A DNA stretch of 64,000 nt from Locusta migratoria (Eukaryota; Arthropoda; Insecta; Orthoptera; Acrididae). Positions 42,905 through 53,285 of the stretch are shown here, one piece after another. The notes beneath the pieces were generated by a model, which was given only the letters and a program-made list of their open reading frames with translations, searched no databases and was not told the origin of the DNA. How positions within the stretch are numbered: position 1 is the stretch's first letter; each line of letters opens with the position of its first letter. The stretch is taken from positions 261,941,151 to 262,005,150 of the forward strand of contig CM048750.1 of NCBI GenBank assembly GCA_026315105.1, read 5' to 3'. The position numbers were made by a program, and so were the translations under genes.

Positions 42905-44232
42905 CTAAATACAACTAACTCTTAATTCACACGACGTGATGGGTGCTATCGACAAGGGTTCGCAAATCGATTCCGTATTTGTTGATTTCCAGAAGGCTTT
43001 TGACACCGTACCTCACAAACGGCTTTTAATCAAATTGCGTGGTTATGGTATATAGCCCAAAATTTGCGATTGGAAGGGGATTTCCTGTCAGAGAGTACAC
43101 AGTTTGTAGTAATCGATAGTAAGGCATCAACTAAAACGGAGGAGATATCGGGCGTTCCACAGGGCAGTGTTGTTGGTCCTCTGCTGTTACTTATTTACAT
43201 AAATGTTTTGGGGAAAAATCTAGGTAGCTCTCTTAGGTTGTTTGCAGATGACGCCTTCATTTACCGTCTAGTAAAATCATCTGAAGATGAAAACCAACTA
43301 CAGAACGATCTGAATAAGATATCAGTAAGGTGAAAAATTTGCAATTCAGAAGTTTGAAGTCGTCCACATGAGTACGAAAAGAAATTCGTTAAACTTTGTT
43401 TACATGATAAAATCAGTCAAAGTGAAGACCGTAAAGTACCTAGGAATTACTATTACTTCAGACTTAAAGTGGAAAGAACACGTAGATAATGTTATGGAAA
43501 GGGCGAACCAGAGACTGCGTTTTATTGGCAGAAACTTTAAAAGATGTAATAGAACTACTAAAGAGACTGCATGCACTACGCTTGTCCGTCCTTTTCTGTA
43601 GTATTGCTGCCGAGTGTGGGATCCTTATTAGGTGGGTTTGACGGAGGACATCGAAAGAGTCCAAAGAAGGGCAGCTCGTTTCGTATTGTCACGATACAGG
43701 GGAGACATCGTTACGGAGATGATACAGGATCTGGGACGGGAATCATTACAACAACGACGCTTATCGCTGCGGCGAGGGCTACTTACGAAACTAAAATCGC
43801 CAACATTCTCCTCCGAATGCGAAAATATATTGTTGACTCCCACTTACATAGGTAGAGCCGGCCGCGGTGGCCGAGGGGACTGAGGTGCTCCAGTCACGGT
43901 CTGCACGGCCACTACGATCGGAGATTCGAATCCCCCCTCGGGCATGGATATTTGTGCCGTCCTTAGTATAAGGTAGTTAATAAATAGTTTGTAAGTTTAG
44001 GGACTGATGACCCCGTAGTTAAGTCCCATAATCTTAAGAAACATTTGAACATAGGTAGAAATGATCATCAGCATAAAATACGAGAAATCAGAGCACGAAC
44101 GGAGAGATTCAGGTGTTCTTTCTTCTCGCGGGCCATTCGAGAATGGAATGAGAGATAAGTAGTATAAAGGTGGTTCGATGAACCCTCTGCCAGGCACTTA
44201 AATGTGATTTGCAGAGTATCACATGTAGATGT
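42905..44232 (+). mobile_element. LINE-A copy 3, interrupted by SINE-A
   Basis: RT from IDKGSQIDSVFVDFQKAFDTV (here read as motif A from IDSVFVDFQKAFD) through a stop near 43052, GVPQGSVVGPLLL, LRLFADDAFIYRL (FADD intact), then stops and frameshifts from 43331 and C-terminal blocks to 43850. After the SINE the FFSRAIREWN block and tail resume at 44060 and end with ATGTAGATGTGGATG. Confidence 0.85.
43857..44048 (+). repeat. SINE-A copy with TSD inside LINE-A
   Basis: ACATAGGTAGA is duplicated at 43846-43856 and 44049-44059. Full length. Confidence 0.92.
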
Positions 44233-44700
44233 GGATGTACTCTTGCGAGGCAGTCTTTGCTAAATACGCCGTCAGATCCATAAGAAAGTAATTATATTTG
44301 TGTCCGGTCTCTGGCCTCGTACCTTTTGTAACAGCCTGTACAACACTTGTGGTGAGGCATGTTGAACATGCGTTGTGCTGGGACGGTGCGTCTAATATTA
44401 GACGTAACGGTGCGAGGCGCGTACGGCGTCTGTAGAGTTGAGGCGGGCGGTCGGTATCTGACGTGGGGATCGTGTAATGAGCGGCCTAATGAGGACAGGT
44501 TCCGGCTAATGGCGGGAGCTGCCCCCACCCAGCTAATCACGGCTCTTTAGCCCGCGACGCCAGCGCCGGTGGGCCAGTTAGCCGTGACGTGACATCAAGT
44601 CAAGTGGCTGCCCAACGTGCCTCTTGTACGGCCTACGTGACCGCAGGACCCCGACCTGTGTACAGAACGCAGGGTGCTTGCCCGAATTTTATTCGGCGGA
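44233..44700. other. CpG-rich unassigned segment
   Basis: GC-rich with a 9-bp inverted word (CTAATATTAG at 44392). Non-TE-looking; may be conserved non-coding or an old element. Confidence 0.3.
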
Positions 44701-45100
44701 CAAAAAACAGTTCCAACCTGGTGTTTTTTTCAAAATGCGGGCGATCTTCCCCGAGAGTGCGCCGGTATAATGGAACGAACGCAGTGCCCAGCCGTAGCGT
44801 GCGGATCTCCGTGCCGGCGCGTTTCCAGGAGCTCAGTCCGTCAGTTCACCTGATGATGGCGACATGTATGATCGCCGAAATATTGTGCCCGTTGGACACT
44901 ATGGACCGGCAGTACACCTGTGGATATTTTGATTATCAAATACGCCGGGAGAAACTGAAGCAAAGGCAGGGTTTGTTTCTGGGACGGTTTTATTATTATT
45001 TTTTTTTTTTATTTTTTTTTTTTACAATAAAGCCTATTGAATTTATTAATCTATGACTTATTTATGATGAGGAGATTGAAGAAATGTATGAGAAGTTAAA
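44701..45100 (+). mobile_element. Penelope-like terminal sequence (tentative) with hammerhead-like motif
   Basis: Carries CCTGATGATGGCGA ... TCGCCGAAATATT at 44849-44884, then CCGTTGGACACTATGGACCG and GATATTTTGATTATC. The T-rich run at 44996-45022 is low-complexity. Family by analogy only. Confidence 0.35.
44850..44888 (+). ncRNA. Hammerhead-ribozyme-like motif
   Basis: Intact CTGATGA core, a perfect stem II GGCGA/TCGCC with a 9-nt loop, then GAAA. One unpaired T separates the core from stem II, unlike the textbook fold; stem III is short and AT-only. Confidence 0.4.
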
Positions 45101-45120
45101 GGAAATTATTCAGACAATTG

Positions 45121-45600
45121 AGGTAGTTGTTGTGGTCTTCAGTCCGGAGACTGGTTTAATGCAGCTCTCCACCCTACTCTATCCTGAGCAAGCCTTTTCA
45201 TCTCCTCATAAGAACGGCAAATCACATCCATTTGAATCTGCTTAATGCATTCTCCTCTTGGTCTCCCTGTGCGATTTTTACCTCACACATTTCTATCCAG
45301 TGCTAAATTTACGATTCCTCGATGTCTAAGAATGTGTCCTACCATCGATCCCTTCATGTAGTCAACGTATGCCAAAAATTCCTTTTCTCGCCAATTCTGT
45401 TCAGTACCTCCTGATTAGTTACGCGATCCACCCACCTAATCTTCAGAATTCTTCTGTAGCACCACATTTCAAAAGCCTCTATCCTTCTGCTGTCCGCACT
45501 GTTCATCGTCCATGTTTCGCTCCCATACAAGGCAACACTCCACACAAATGCCTTCAGAAACGACTTCCTTAGGCTTAAATCAATATTCGACGCTAACAAA
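45121..45600 (-). mobile_element. LINE-B 3' segment, reverse (3' part of an inverted copy)
   Basis: 3' end at the left reads (reverse) GTCTCCGGACTGAAGACC. Reverse frames give SLRKSFLKAFVWSVALYGSE, FEMWCYRRILKIRWVDRVTN and EKRNFW. It ends abruptly at 45600 in the SNIDLSLRK block, where sequence of the opposite orientation begins. Confidence 0.85.
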
Positions 45601-46205
45601 GAGGAAAACTTAATTGTGATGGGAGAATGGAATTTGGTAGTAGAAAAAGGAAGAGCAGGAAGAATAGTAGGTGTATATGGACTGGGCAAAAGGATTGACA
45701 GAGGAAGTCGCTTGGTAGAATTTTGCACGGAACATGATTTAATCATAACAAACACCTGGCTTAAGAATCACGAAAGAAGGTTGTATACGTGGAAGAGACC
45801 AGGAGACACCGGAAGGTATCAGATAGATTTTATAATGGTAAAACAAAGATTTCGGAACCAGGTTTTAAACTGTAAGACATACACAGGGGCAGATATAACA
45901 TCTGACCATAACTTATTGGAACACGAACTGTAGGCTGAAACCGAAAAACACTGCAGAAAGGTAGGAAAATAAGGAGATAGGACTTGGATAAATTGAAGGA
46001 ACCTGAAGTTATTAAGAATTTCAGAGGGAGCCTTAAACAACAGTTGACAAAAACGGGGGAAATAAAACCATAGAAGAGGAATGGGTAGCATTAAGAGAGG
46101 AAATAGTGAAGGCAGCTGAGGACATAATAGGGAGAAAGGCAAGACTTACAAAAAAACCTTGGGTTTCACAGGAAGTAGTAAATTTAATTGATAAAAGGAG
46201 AAAAA
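45601..46205 (+). mobile_element. LINE-B endonuclease/linker segment, inverted 5' part
   Basis: Forward frame to 45933 with LIVMGEWNLVVEKG (GDFN changed to GEWN), RGSRLVEFCTEHDLIITNTW, RRLYTWKRPGDTGRYQIDFI and ADITSDHNLL: the C-terminal half of an AP-type endonuclease. It continues, with stops, into a linker (LDKLKEPEVIKNFRGSLKQQ, KKPWVSQEVVNLI). GEWN replaces a catalytic Asp, so the nuclease would be inactive. Confidence 0.8.
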
Positions 46206-46206
46206 T

Positions 46207-46612
46207 AGCTGGGGTAGCTCAGTGGTAAAGCGCTTGCCCGCCAAACACAAAGGTCCCATGTTCGAGTCCCTGTTACTGCATACAATTTTCATCTGCAAGG
46301 AAGTTTCATATCAGCGCACACTCCGCTGCAGAGTGAAAGTTTCATTCTGGAAACATCCCTTAGGCTGTGGCTAAGCCAAGTTTCCACCATATCCTTTCTT
46401 CCAGGACTGCTAGTCTTGCAAGGTTCGGAGGAGAACTTCTGTGAAGTTAGGAAAGTAGGAGGCGAGGTACTGGCAGAATTGAAGTAGTGTGAGGGAGCCT
46501 TGAGTCGTGTCGGGGTAGCTCAGTCGGTAGAGCGCTTGCCCGCGAAAGGCAAAGGTCCCAGGTTCGAGTTCCGGTTTCGGCACACAATTTTAATCTGCTA
46601 GGAAGTTTTACT
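46207..46612 (+). repeat. SINE-F: repeat with tRNA-like units at both ends
   Basis: GGGGTAGCTCAGTGGTAAAG with B box GTTCGAGTCCC at 46213-46280, a body including CTCCGCTGCAGAGTGAAA, and a second tRNA-like unit GGGGTAGCTCAGTCGGTAGA with B box GGTTCGAGTTCC at 46510-46583. The anticodon loop lacks the invariant T33, so I treat both as repeat units and not tRNA genes. Confidence 0.75.
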
Positions 46613-46615
46613 TTT

Positions 46616-46780
46616 CAAATGTTTGTAAATCTATGGGAAGTAATTATTGAAGTTATCAGGCCATAGACTTTCAAACTATTTAAACGAACTTACACTAACC
46701 TCAGGACAATATAACACGCATGCCCGAGGGACACTCGGGTAGCAAGGCGCCTTAGAGCGCTCGACCACTCCACCGCGGCC
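46616..46780 (-). repeat. Diverged SINE-B-like copy
   Basis: Reverse copy with the CCGCGGTGGAGTGGTCGAGC head and a TTTACAAACATTTGAAAAG tail. The B box is partly deleted (CCGAGTG-TCCCTCGGGC). Confidence 0.7.
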
Positions 46781-47256
46781 ACTACTTGTTACTTCCTGAC
46801 TAAGCTATACGTCACACAACGTATAAATTATACAGGATACAAATATTTCCGAAATCGGTTAGATGTTTGAAGACGTGGACGTCTTTTTTAAGCGTTGTAT
46901 TCATTATGTTGAATCTTATTACGTACAACATTTCACCCATTGAAAGTATTTTAATAATTGCGATAAATTTCTAAAGTCAAAGAATAAACTGGTCTTCCAA
47001 AGAGTCTTCAAGCGTATCAGAAGCTATAAGAGAAATGTTAATGTTCAGCTGTACCACAATTAGAGTTATGTACCTGAAAGCAACAAATATCTTGAATTAC
47101 ACACTTTCTAAAGTAGACTAAGTCCTTCTTTACCGTTTAAGTTATCTCCATACCCAATTTAATCAAAATCAGTTAAGTGATTTAGTCGTAAAAGTGTAAA
47201 AGACTCAGATTCTTTAGCATTGATAATACGAGTGTTGTTAACTTAAACAGAGGCAA
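46781..47256. other. Unassigned AT-rich sequence
   Basis: No recognisable domain, RNA or repeat. Confidence 0.4.
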
Positions 47257-47270
47257 CTAATTATTCACAA

Positions 47271-47470
47271 ATGTTCAAACTTTTGTATAGCTTATGGTAC
47301 TTATCTACGGCGTTATCAGTCCCTAAACTTACAAACTACTTATGAACTAGCTAATACTAAGGACGGCATAAATATCCATGCCCGAGGGGGGATTCGAACC
47401 CCCGACCGTAGTGGCCGTGCAGACCGTGACTGGAGCGCCTCAGTCCTCTCGGCCACCGCACCGCGGTCGG
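47271..47470 (-). repeat. SINE-A copy with 14-bp TSD
   Basis: CTAATTATTCACAA is duplicated at 47257-47270 and 47471-47484. The head has a small GCACC insertion. Confidence 0.92.
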
Positions 47471-47544
47471 CTAATTATTCACAACCGATACAAAAGCAAT
47501 ACATGTTTGCACCTGTTACTGCCCTTCAAAGTAGTCGTCAGCAT

Positions 47545-48305
47545 TGTATAGAACCTGTTGCCAGCGACGTGGGAGGCATAGTATACCGTTAGCCGAACCT
47601 GTTCTGTTGATGGTGCGAATGGAGGGGTCTACTGCCTATCGAATCGCTGGAGCAGTTCTTAAGCGAATGCCACGAAGTAGTTCGTTCATCTTCGAAATCA
47701 AATCAAAGTCACAAGGGCATATGTCTAGAGAGTATGGTGCATGGTACAGTACTTCCCAGTCCCATCGACCGAACGGTGCAGCGTGCAAATTGTCGTGCGA
47801 AATGATGGGAGGGTTGCGCAGATAAGTGATACCTTTTTTTTTCGCAAAGCTGGGCACATGTGATGCTGCAGTAGTACTGTGCATTGATAGTCTGCCGTGG
47901 AGCAACGTAAGAAGTTAGGATAACACCATCACAGTCGTATGAGAGAATCACCATAGCATTCACCATACTGAGACTCTGACGAACTTTCGACAGCTTTGCG
48001 AAAGAAGCGGCAACACTTTCTGCACAATCCACGCACCATCTTGCACGACAATGCGCGGGCGCATACAGCGCGAGCTGTGGCTGCTCTGTTCGGTCGATGG
48101 GACTGGGAAGTACTGTACCGTCCACCATACTCCCCGGAGTTAAGTCCTTGTGACTTTGATTTAATTCCGAAGATGAAAGAACACTTCGTGGCATTCGCTT
48201 CAGAACTGTTCCAGAGATTCGATAGGCAGTAGGCCGCTCCATTTGCACCAATAACAGAACAGCCTCTGCTAATGGTATACTACGCCTTCCACTTCGCTGG
48301 CGAAG
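47545..48305. mobile_element. Inverted pair of mariner-type transposase fragments
   Basis: Left arm (reverse, about 47545-47860) and right arm (forward, about 47990-48305) share CAGCTTTGCGAAA, TTCGGTCGATGGGACTGGGA, GTATACC and ATAGGCAGTAG in mirror order. Both encode the C-terminal catalytic half: reverse WDWEVLYHAPYSLDICPCDF; forward ILHDNARAHTARAV, WDWEVLYRPPYSPELSPCDF. The left arm continues upstream to about 47990 (SYDCDGVILTSYVAPRQTIN). A related fragment lies at 58690. Confidence 0.78.
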
Positions 48306-49791
48306 GGTGCAAATATGTAACGCTTTTGGATTTTTTAAATATTATTATTTTTTTATTGTTTTCATTTTTTATTCCTTTTATAGAGGTCGGCACCGGAAAT
48401 TTGAAATAGTACACATGTAATAAATCACAACGTGACTATAATTTACCAAGCACAAGTGATCGGTTCTAAATGTTCAAATATTTGTATAGCTTATGGGACT
48501 TTACTACGGGGTCATCAGTCCCTAAACTTACAAACTAGCTAATACTAAGGACGGCACAAATATCCATGCCCGAGGGGGGATTCGAACCCCCGACCGTCGT
48601 GGCCGTGCAGACCGTGACTGAAGCGCCTCAGTCCCCTCGGCCACCGCGGCCGGCTATACTACGCCTTCCACTTCGCTGGCGAAGGGTGCAAATATGTAAC
48701 GCTTTTGGATTTTTTAAATATTATTATTTTTTTATTGTTTTCATTTTTTATTCCTTTTATAGAGGTCGGCACCGGAAATTTGAAATAGTACACATGTAAT
48801 AAATCACAACGTGACTATAATTTACCAAGCACAAGTGATCGGTTCTAAATGTTCAAATATTTGTATAGCTTATGGGACTTTACTACGGGGTCATCAGTCC
48901 CTAAACTTACAAACTAGCTAATACTAAGGACGGCACAAATATCCATGCCCGAGGGGGGATTCGAACCCCCGACCGTCGTGGCCGTGCAGACCGTGACTGA
49001 AGCGCCTCAGTCCCCTCGGCCACCGCGGCCGGCTATACTACGCCTTCCACTTCGCTGGCGAAGGGTGCAAATATGTAACGCTTTTGGATTTTTTAAATAT
49101 TATTATTTTTTTATTGTTTTCATTTTTTATTCCTTTTATAGAGGTCGGCACCGGAAATTTGAAATAGTACACATGTAATAAATCACAACGTAATTATAAT
49201 TTACCAAGCACAAGTGATCGGTTCTAAATGTTCAAATATTTGTATAGCTTATGGGACTTTACTACGGGGTCATCAGTCCCTAAACTTACAAACTAGCTAA
49301 TACTAAGGACGGCACAAATATCCATGCCAGAGGGGGGATTCGAACCCCCGACCGTCGTGGCCGTGCAGACCGTGACTGAAGCGCCTCAGTCCCCTCGGCC
49401 ACCGCGGCCGGCTATACTACGCCTTCCACTTCGCTGGCGAAGGGTGCAAATATGTAACGCTTTCGGATTTTTTAAATATTATTATTTTTTTATTGTTTTC
49501 ATTTTTTATTCCTTTTATAGAGGTCGGCACCGGAAATTTGAAATAGTACACATGTAATAAATCACAACGTGACTATAATTTACCAAGCACAAGTGATCGG
49601 TTCTAAATGTTCAAATATTTGTATAGCTTATGGGACTTTACTACGGGGTCATCAGTCCCTAAACTTACAAACTAGCTAATACTAAGGACGGTAGAAATAT
49701 CCATGCCCGAGGGGGTATTCGAACCCCCGACCGTCGTGGCCGTGCAGACCGTGACTGAAGCGCCTTAGTCCCCTCGGCCACAGCTGCCGGC
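48276..49791. repeat. Four-copy 379-bp tandem array, each unit with a SINE-A
   Basis: Units start at 48276, 48655, 49034 and 49413, each exactly 379 bp, beginning TATACTACGCCTTCC and ending with the SINE-A head GCGGCCGGC. Copies differ at only a few bases (for example GTGACTATAAT/GTAATTATAAT, CCCGAGG/CCAGAGG). The last unit ends next to GATCGGTTCTA, which also precedes each SINE, so the SINE inserted first and the unit was amplified afterwards. Confidence 0.97.
48466..48654 (-). repeat. SINE-A within array unit 1
   Basis: Reverse full-length SINE-A, from ATGTTCAAATATTTG to the GCGGCCGGC head. Near-identical copies occupy the same place in units 2-4 (about 48845-49033, 49224-49412, 49603-49791). 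Confidence 0.92.
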
Positions 49792-49992
49792 TGATCGGTT
49801 CTATTTTAAGTTCCTACCCTCGTATATAACGGGGAGTGTGGACTGAAGGTGCTTGATATTGTAATGAATTTGACAGCCATATGGTACATTGTTCTGTTGG
49901 AAAAAAAATTCGGAAACGTATGGAAAGCAGTCGTTTTTCTGGTGATTTTTGAAGGAGTATACGATATTATGCGCACCATATCATCGCTGATG

Positions 49993-50034
<42 letters not shown>

Positions 50035-50098
50035 CATCTGCTGTCTGTTCGTTGCTCATTCAGAACTGTCTGAAACAACAAACAACACAACAACACAT
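49792..50098. other. Spacer with (GT)n microsatellite
   Basis: 49997-50032 is GT/GC dinucleotide repeat. The rest has no recognised feature. Confidence 0.5.
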
Positions 50099-50167
50099 TA
50101 GCGGTGCAGTGTCCGGCACGCCTAGCTAGTAAGCAGGACGATTCAGGTTCGAATCCCGGACTGGCAC
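50099..50167 (+). repeat. tRNA-like fragment (SINE-D-type head?)
   Basis: GCCTAGCTAGTAAGCAGGAC and B box GGTTCGAATCCC followed by GGACTGGCACA resemble the tRNA-like block of SINE-D, but the D-arm is lost. No body recognised. Confidence 0.45.
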
Positions 50168-51125
50168 AAATTTTTACTTTCCCCTGTGATTTAGTTCAAT
50201 ACTAACTGGAAGCCAATGTCTTACATTCCTTTGTGCGTTGACATATGAATCAGTAACATTAGACCCCCCCCCCCCAATATACAGAATTTAAGTGTCAGTG
50301 TCCGGAAGCAGCGAAGTATAAAGCAGCGCTGGTCGGCAGGAAACGCCTGCCATTACGGCTTATTCGTGTGACGTTTATGTGAACTCCTCCCCGTAGAGTG
50401 GGTGACAGTTTTTTTCGTGCCAACACTTAAATGCTGGGCTTGTCATAGGACTTTATGCCGGTTGTATACCTTTTCACACGTCTCGTCCGCCATTAAAAAC
50501 TGCTTCTCGTATCTACGAGCGAAGTTTGTAAACATACTTCGCGCGAGAAATTATATTACTGAGAGCAGAAAGGAATGTTTACGAGGAGGTGAAACGTGCT
50601 TTTTTTTTTAATACACCGTTCCACCCTGCCAGCATTTAACGACACCTGCCTAGCTGGAGAGAAGCGTCGCCTGTAATTAATCGTAAATAACCGGATTTGG
50701 CAATTAAACGTCCCGGACACATTGGCATACTGAAGGAGGAGGAGGAGGATAATGAGACGGCGCAAAGTGGTCGTGGCAGCCTGGTTTTATGGTTATTTAC
50801 TTCGCGGTCGACGGCGAGAGACGCGAAAAGACTGTCCCATGGATTGGTAGGAAAACATTTTTCAACCTCGTCTTCGTCTTTGGGAAATGGGGCAACACGG
50901 TGAAGAATACGAACTTTTTTGGTTTCTAATTACTGTAAAGCGTCTAAATATATCAATCAAATTGTCGTAAGACTTTGTTCCAAGGTCTGCTGACCAATGC
51001 CATGGAATGTGTACAATGGGGGACAAAAAGATAGCTTGTAATTTCGTGACAATCACTGGAAAGCATATAATTACGACTAAAACGTCATAAATTACGATTC
51101 TCAAACATCACAAAATTACACCAGA
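50168..51125. other. Unassigned; mixed composition
   Basis: Includes a C run at about 50264-50273. 50690-50890 has overlapping short frames with no domain. Nothing else recognised. Confidence 0.35.
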
Positions 51126-51136
51126 ATGAATGTTGA

Positions 51137-51515
51137 ATAATAACAACTGCAGGATCAGAAGTGACGTCTGTTCTCTCGGAACAGACGCCACATGTATACA
51201 TAATATGCCGGTGACGGGCAATGATCCTATCGTTAGTGGGGACGGGTGGGCAAAGTTTGAAGCCATTATTCGTACGGGAATTAGTTCATAACTACGAGTT
51301 TGAGTACTGTGGGCAGGGCGAAGCTGGGAATTTGTATCTGACGGGAGGCGTGCTTAGGTAGTCCTTGCAGGTGCGGTGATCACTGTGTCCCCAGTGGTGT
51401 AAGGGTCCGCGCAACTGCCTAGAAAGCAGGAGACCCGGGTTCGATTCCCGGCTGGGTACACATTTTCAGCTTTGCCCAATCGCAGTTGATGTCATGTATT
51501 CCATGAATGTTACAC
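51137..51515 (+). repeat. SINE-D copy, full length
   Basis: Best copy of the family: ATAACAACTGCAGGATCAGA, hairpin GTCTGTTC...GAACAGAC (51166-51186), GCCGGTGACGGGCAATGATC, GCGAAGCTGGGAATTTGTAT, tRNA-like block at 51388-51458 with B box GGTTCGATTCCC, and the CAATCGCAGTTGATGTCATG tail. Confidence 0.82.
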
Positions 51516-51754
51516 CAGAATTATTCCCACAGACCAATATACTTTTGACATACCAACAAAGATCAGATATGGTCTAGATAATAGCAAAGAAATAATTGAT
51601 TTGTAACTTTGTAAAATCGCTGACGTATCTGTCAAAATAGCAGCCACACATCAACAACATATGAATACATTAAGAGTCACAACAACTAGAGTTCTATTAA
51701 ATCTGTTAAATAAGAACCAAACTGACCAAATAAACATTGATTTTACAAGGATAG
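51516..51754. other. AT-rich spacer
   Basis: No recognised feature. Confidence 0.35.
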
Positions 51755-52930
51755 ATTAGATTAACAGTAATACTTGTTCCATAGATCATATATACAACAT
51801 TTCGTAATGATGTGGAATGTGTCAGTTTAGTAAATGTTGTCTATATATGACAATCAATATGTTAATTTTTTCATTTTTAATTTTGTAATTTAATTTAATT
51901 TTTTATATTTTTTGTTTTATCTAAAAATTCATCTACATTGTAGAAGGAGTTGCCATTCAGAAATTCCTTTAATTTCTTTTTAAATACTAGTTGGCTATCT
52001 GTCAGACTTTTGATGCTACTTGCTAAGTGACCGAAGACTTTTGTGGCAGCATAATGCATCCCTTTCTGTGCCAGAGTTAGATTTAAACTTGAATAGTGAA
52101 TATCACCTTTTCTCCTAGTGTTGTAGCTATGCGCACTGCTATTACTTTTGAATTGGGTCGAATTGTTAATAACAAATTTCATGAGTGAATAGATATATTG
52201 TGAAGCTACAGTGAAGATCTCTAGATCCCTAAATAAATGTCTGCTGGATGATCTTGGATGGGCTCCAGCAATTATTCTGATTACACGCTTTTGTGCAATG
52301 AATACTTTTTTACTCAATGTTGAATTGCCCCAGAATATGATCCCATTTGGAAGCAGTGAATGAAAATAGGCATAGTAAGCTAATTTACTGAGATGTATAT
52401 AGCCAAATTTTGCAATGACCCTGATAGCATACGTAGCTGAACTCAAACGTTTCAAGAGATCTTCAATAATTTTCTTCCAATTCAATCCCTCGTCAATGCA
52501 AACACCTAAAAATTTTGAATATTCTACCTTAGCTACAGATGTATGTTCAAAGTCTAAATTTATTAATGGTCTCATGCCATTTACTGTGTGAAACTGTATA
52601 TACTGGGTTCTATCAAAGTTTAATGAGAGTCCATTTGCAGAGAATCACTTCATAACTTTCTGAAAAACATAATTTACAATTTCATCAGTTAATGCCTGTT
52701 TGTCAGGTGTGATAGCTATACTTGTATCTTCAACAAAAAGAACTAGCTTAGCACCTTCGTGAATGTAGAATGGCAAGTAATTAATATGTATTAAGAACAG
52801 CAAAGGACCCAAGACCGAACCTTGTGGGAACCCATTTTTGATAACTCCCCAGTTAGAGGAATTAATTGTATCATCTATATCATGTGAACTGCTTATTTCA
52901 AGTTCCATAAGAAGAGCTGTCACTGTATGT
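51755..52930 (-). mobile_element. LINE-F: 5'-truncated non-LTR retrotransposon, reverse
   Basis: Reverse frames: 52923-52645 with GFPQGSVLGPLLFLIHINYL (motif B) and LVLFVEDTSIAIT (motif C; usual FADD altered to FVED), then a stop near 52645 and a 226-codon frame from 52575 with YSKFLGVCIDEGLNW, YYAYFHSLLPNGIIFWGN, RVIRIIAGAHPRSSSRHLF and NTRRKGDIH. The C-terminus is complete; about 130 bp of 3' UTR follow at the left. Distinct from LINE-A, B, D, E and G. Confidence 0.82.
51895..52575 (-). pseudogene. LINE-F RT thumb and C-terminal domain, open frame
   Basis: 226 codons without a stop on the reverse strand, covering the region after motif C. It is the longest well-preserved coding piece of this LINE but has no catalytic residues of its own. 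Internal Met used as start is not meaningful. Confidence 0.8.
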
Positions 52931-53011
52931 ATGAATTAGGCTACATATTTCTGAGTTACAATTATCTTGTTAAATTAAATTGTATACCCACCAAAGTGTT
53001 TTACAGTTAAC

Positions 53012-53045
53012 CTGACGATGGCATTCACGCCGAAACAGGCCTGTC
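53012..53045 (+). ncRNA. Hammerhead-ribozyme-like motif with palindromic stem III
   Basis: CTGACGA, stem GGC/GCC with loop ATTCAC, GAAA, then ACAGG/CCTGT as a 5-bp palindromic stem III without a loop and C at the predicted cleavage position (53045). Such loop-less stem III is described for Penelope-like element hammerheads, which work as dimers. One extra T before stem II and no clear stem I weaken the call. Confidence 0.42.
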
Positions 53046-53285
53046 GAATAAAATAATTTATTAAAAAGTAACTTCTTGGAAATTAATACTTTACAATGTT
53101 GAAAATATCGTCTTTCTAGGAATCTGACTCCTGCGATTTCAACCACTGATTTACAGTTGCAAGCAGTTGGGTGGATGATTAAACATTTCCCTAGAAATGC
53201 ACAATATCGACTACAGCCTCTGATCAGCGTGTACTGTCAAGCTCACGGTGGACACCATCGTCCGTCATGATTTGGGTAAGCGAAA
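53046..53285. other. Unassigned; possible transposon remnant
   Basis: 53190-53285 has words like GGTGGACACCATCGTCC reminiscent of transposase-coding sequence but too short to assign. Confidence 0.25.

Noticed and set aside
46510..46583. tRNA gene (GGGGTAGCTCAGTCGG...)
   Set aside because: The anticodon loop lacks T33 and the unit is one of two in a dimeric repeat with a shared body.
48566..49557. Three identical 77-codon open frames (MPEGGFEPPTV...)
   Set aside because: They are reverse reads of SINE-A tRNA-like heads inside a tandem array. The same peptide start recurs wherever SINE-A lies in reverse.
48276..49791. Regularly spaced repeats resembling a CRISPR array
   Set aside because: Units are 379 bp, nearly identical throughout, with no short repeat/unique spacer pattern, in an animal genome.
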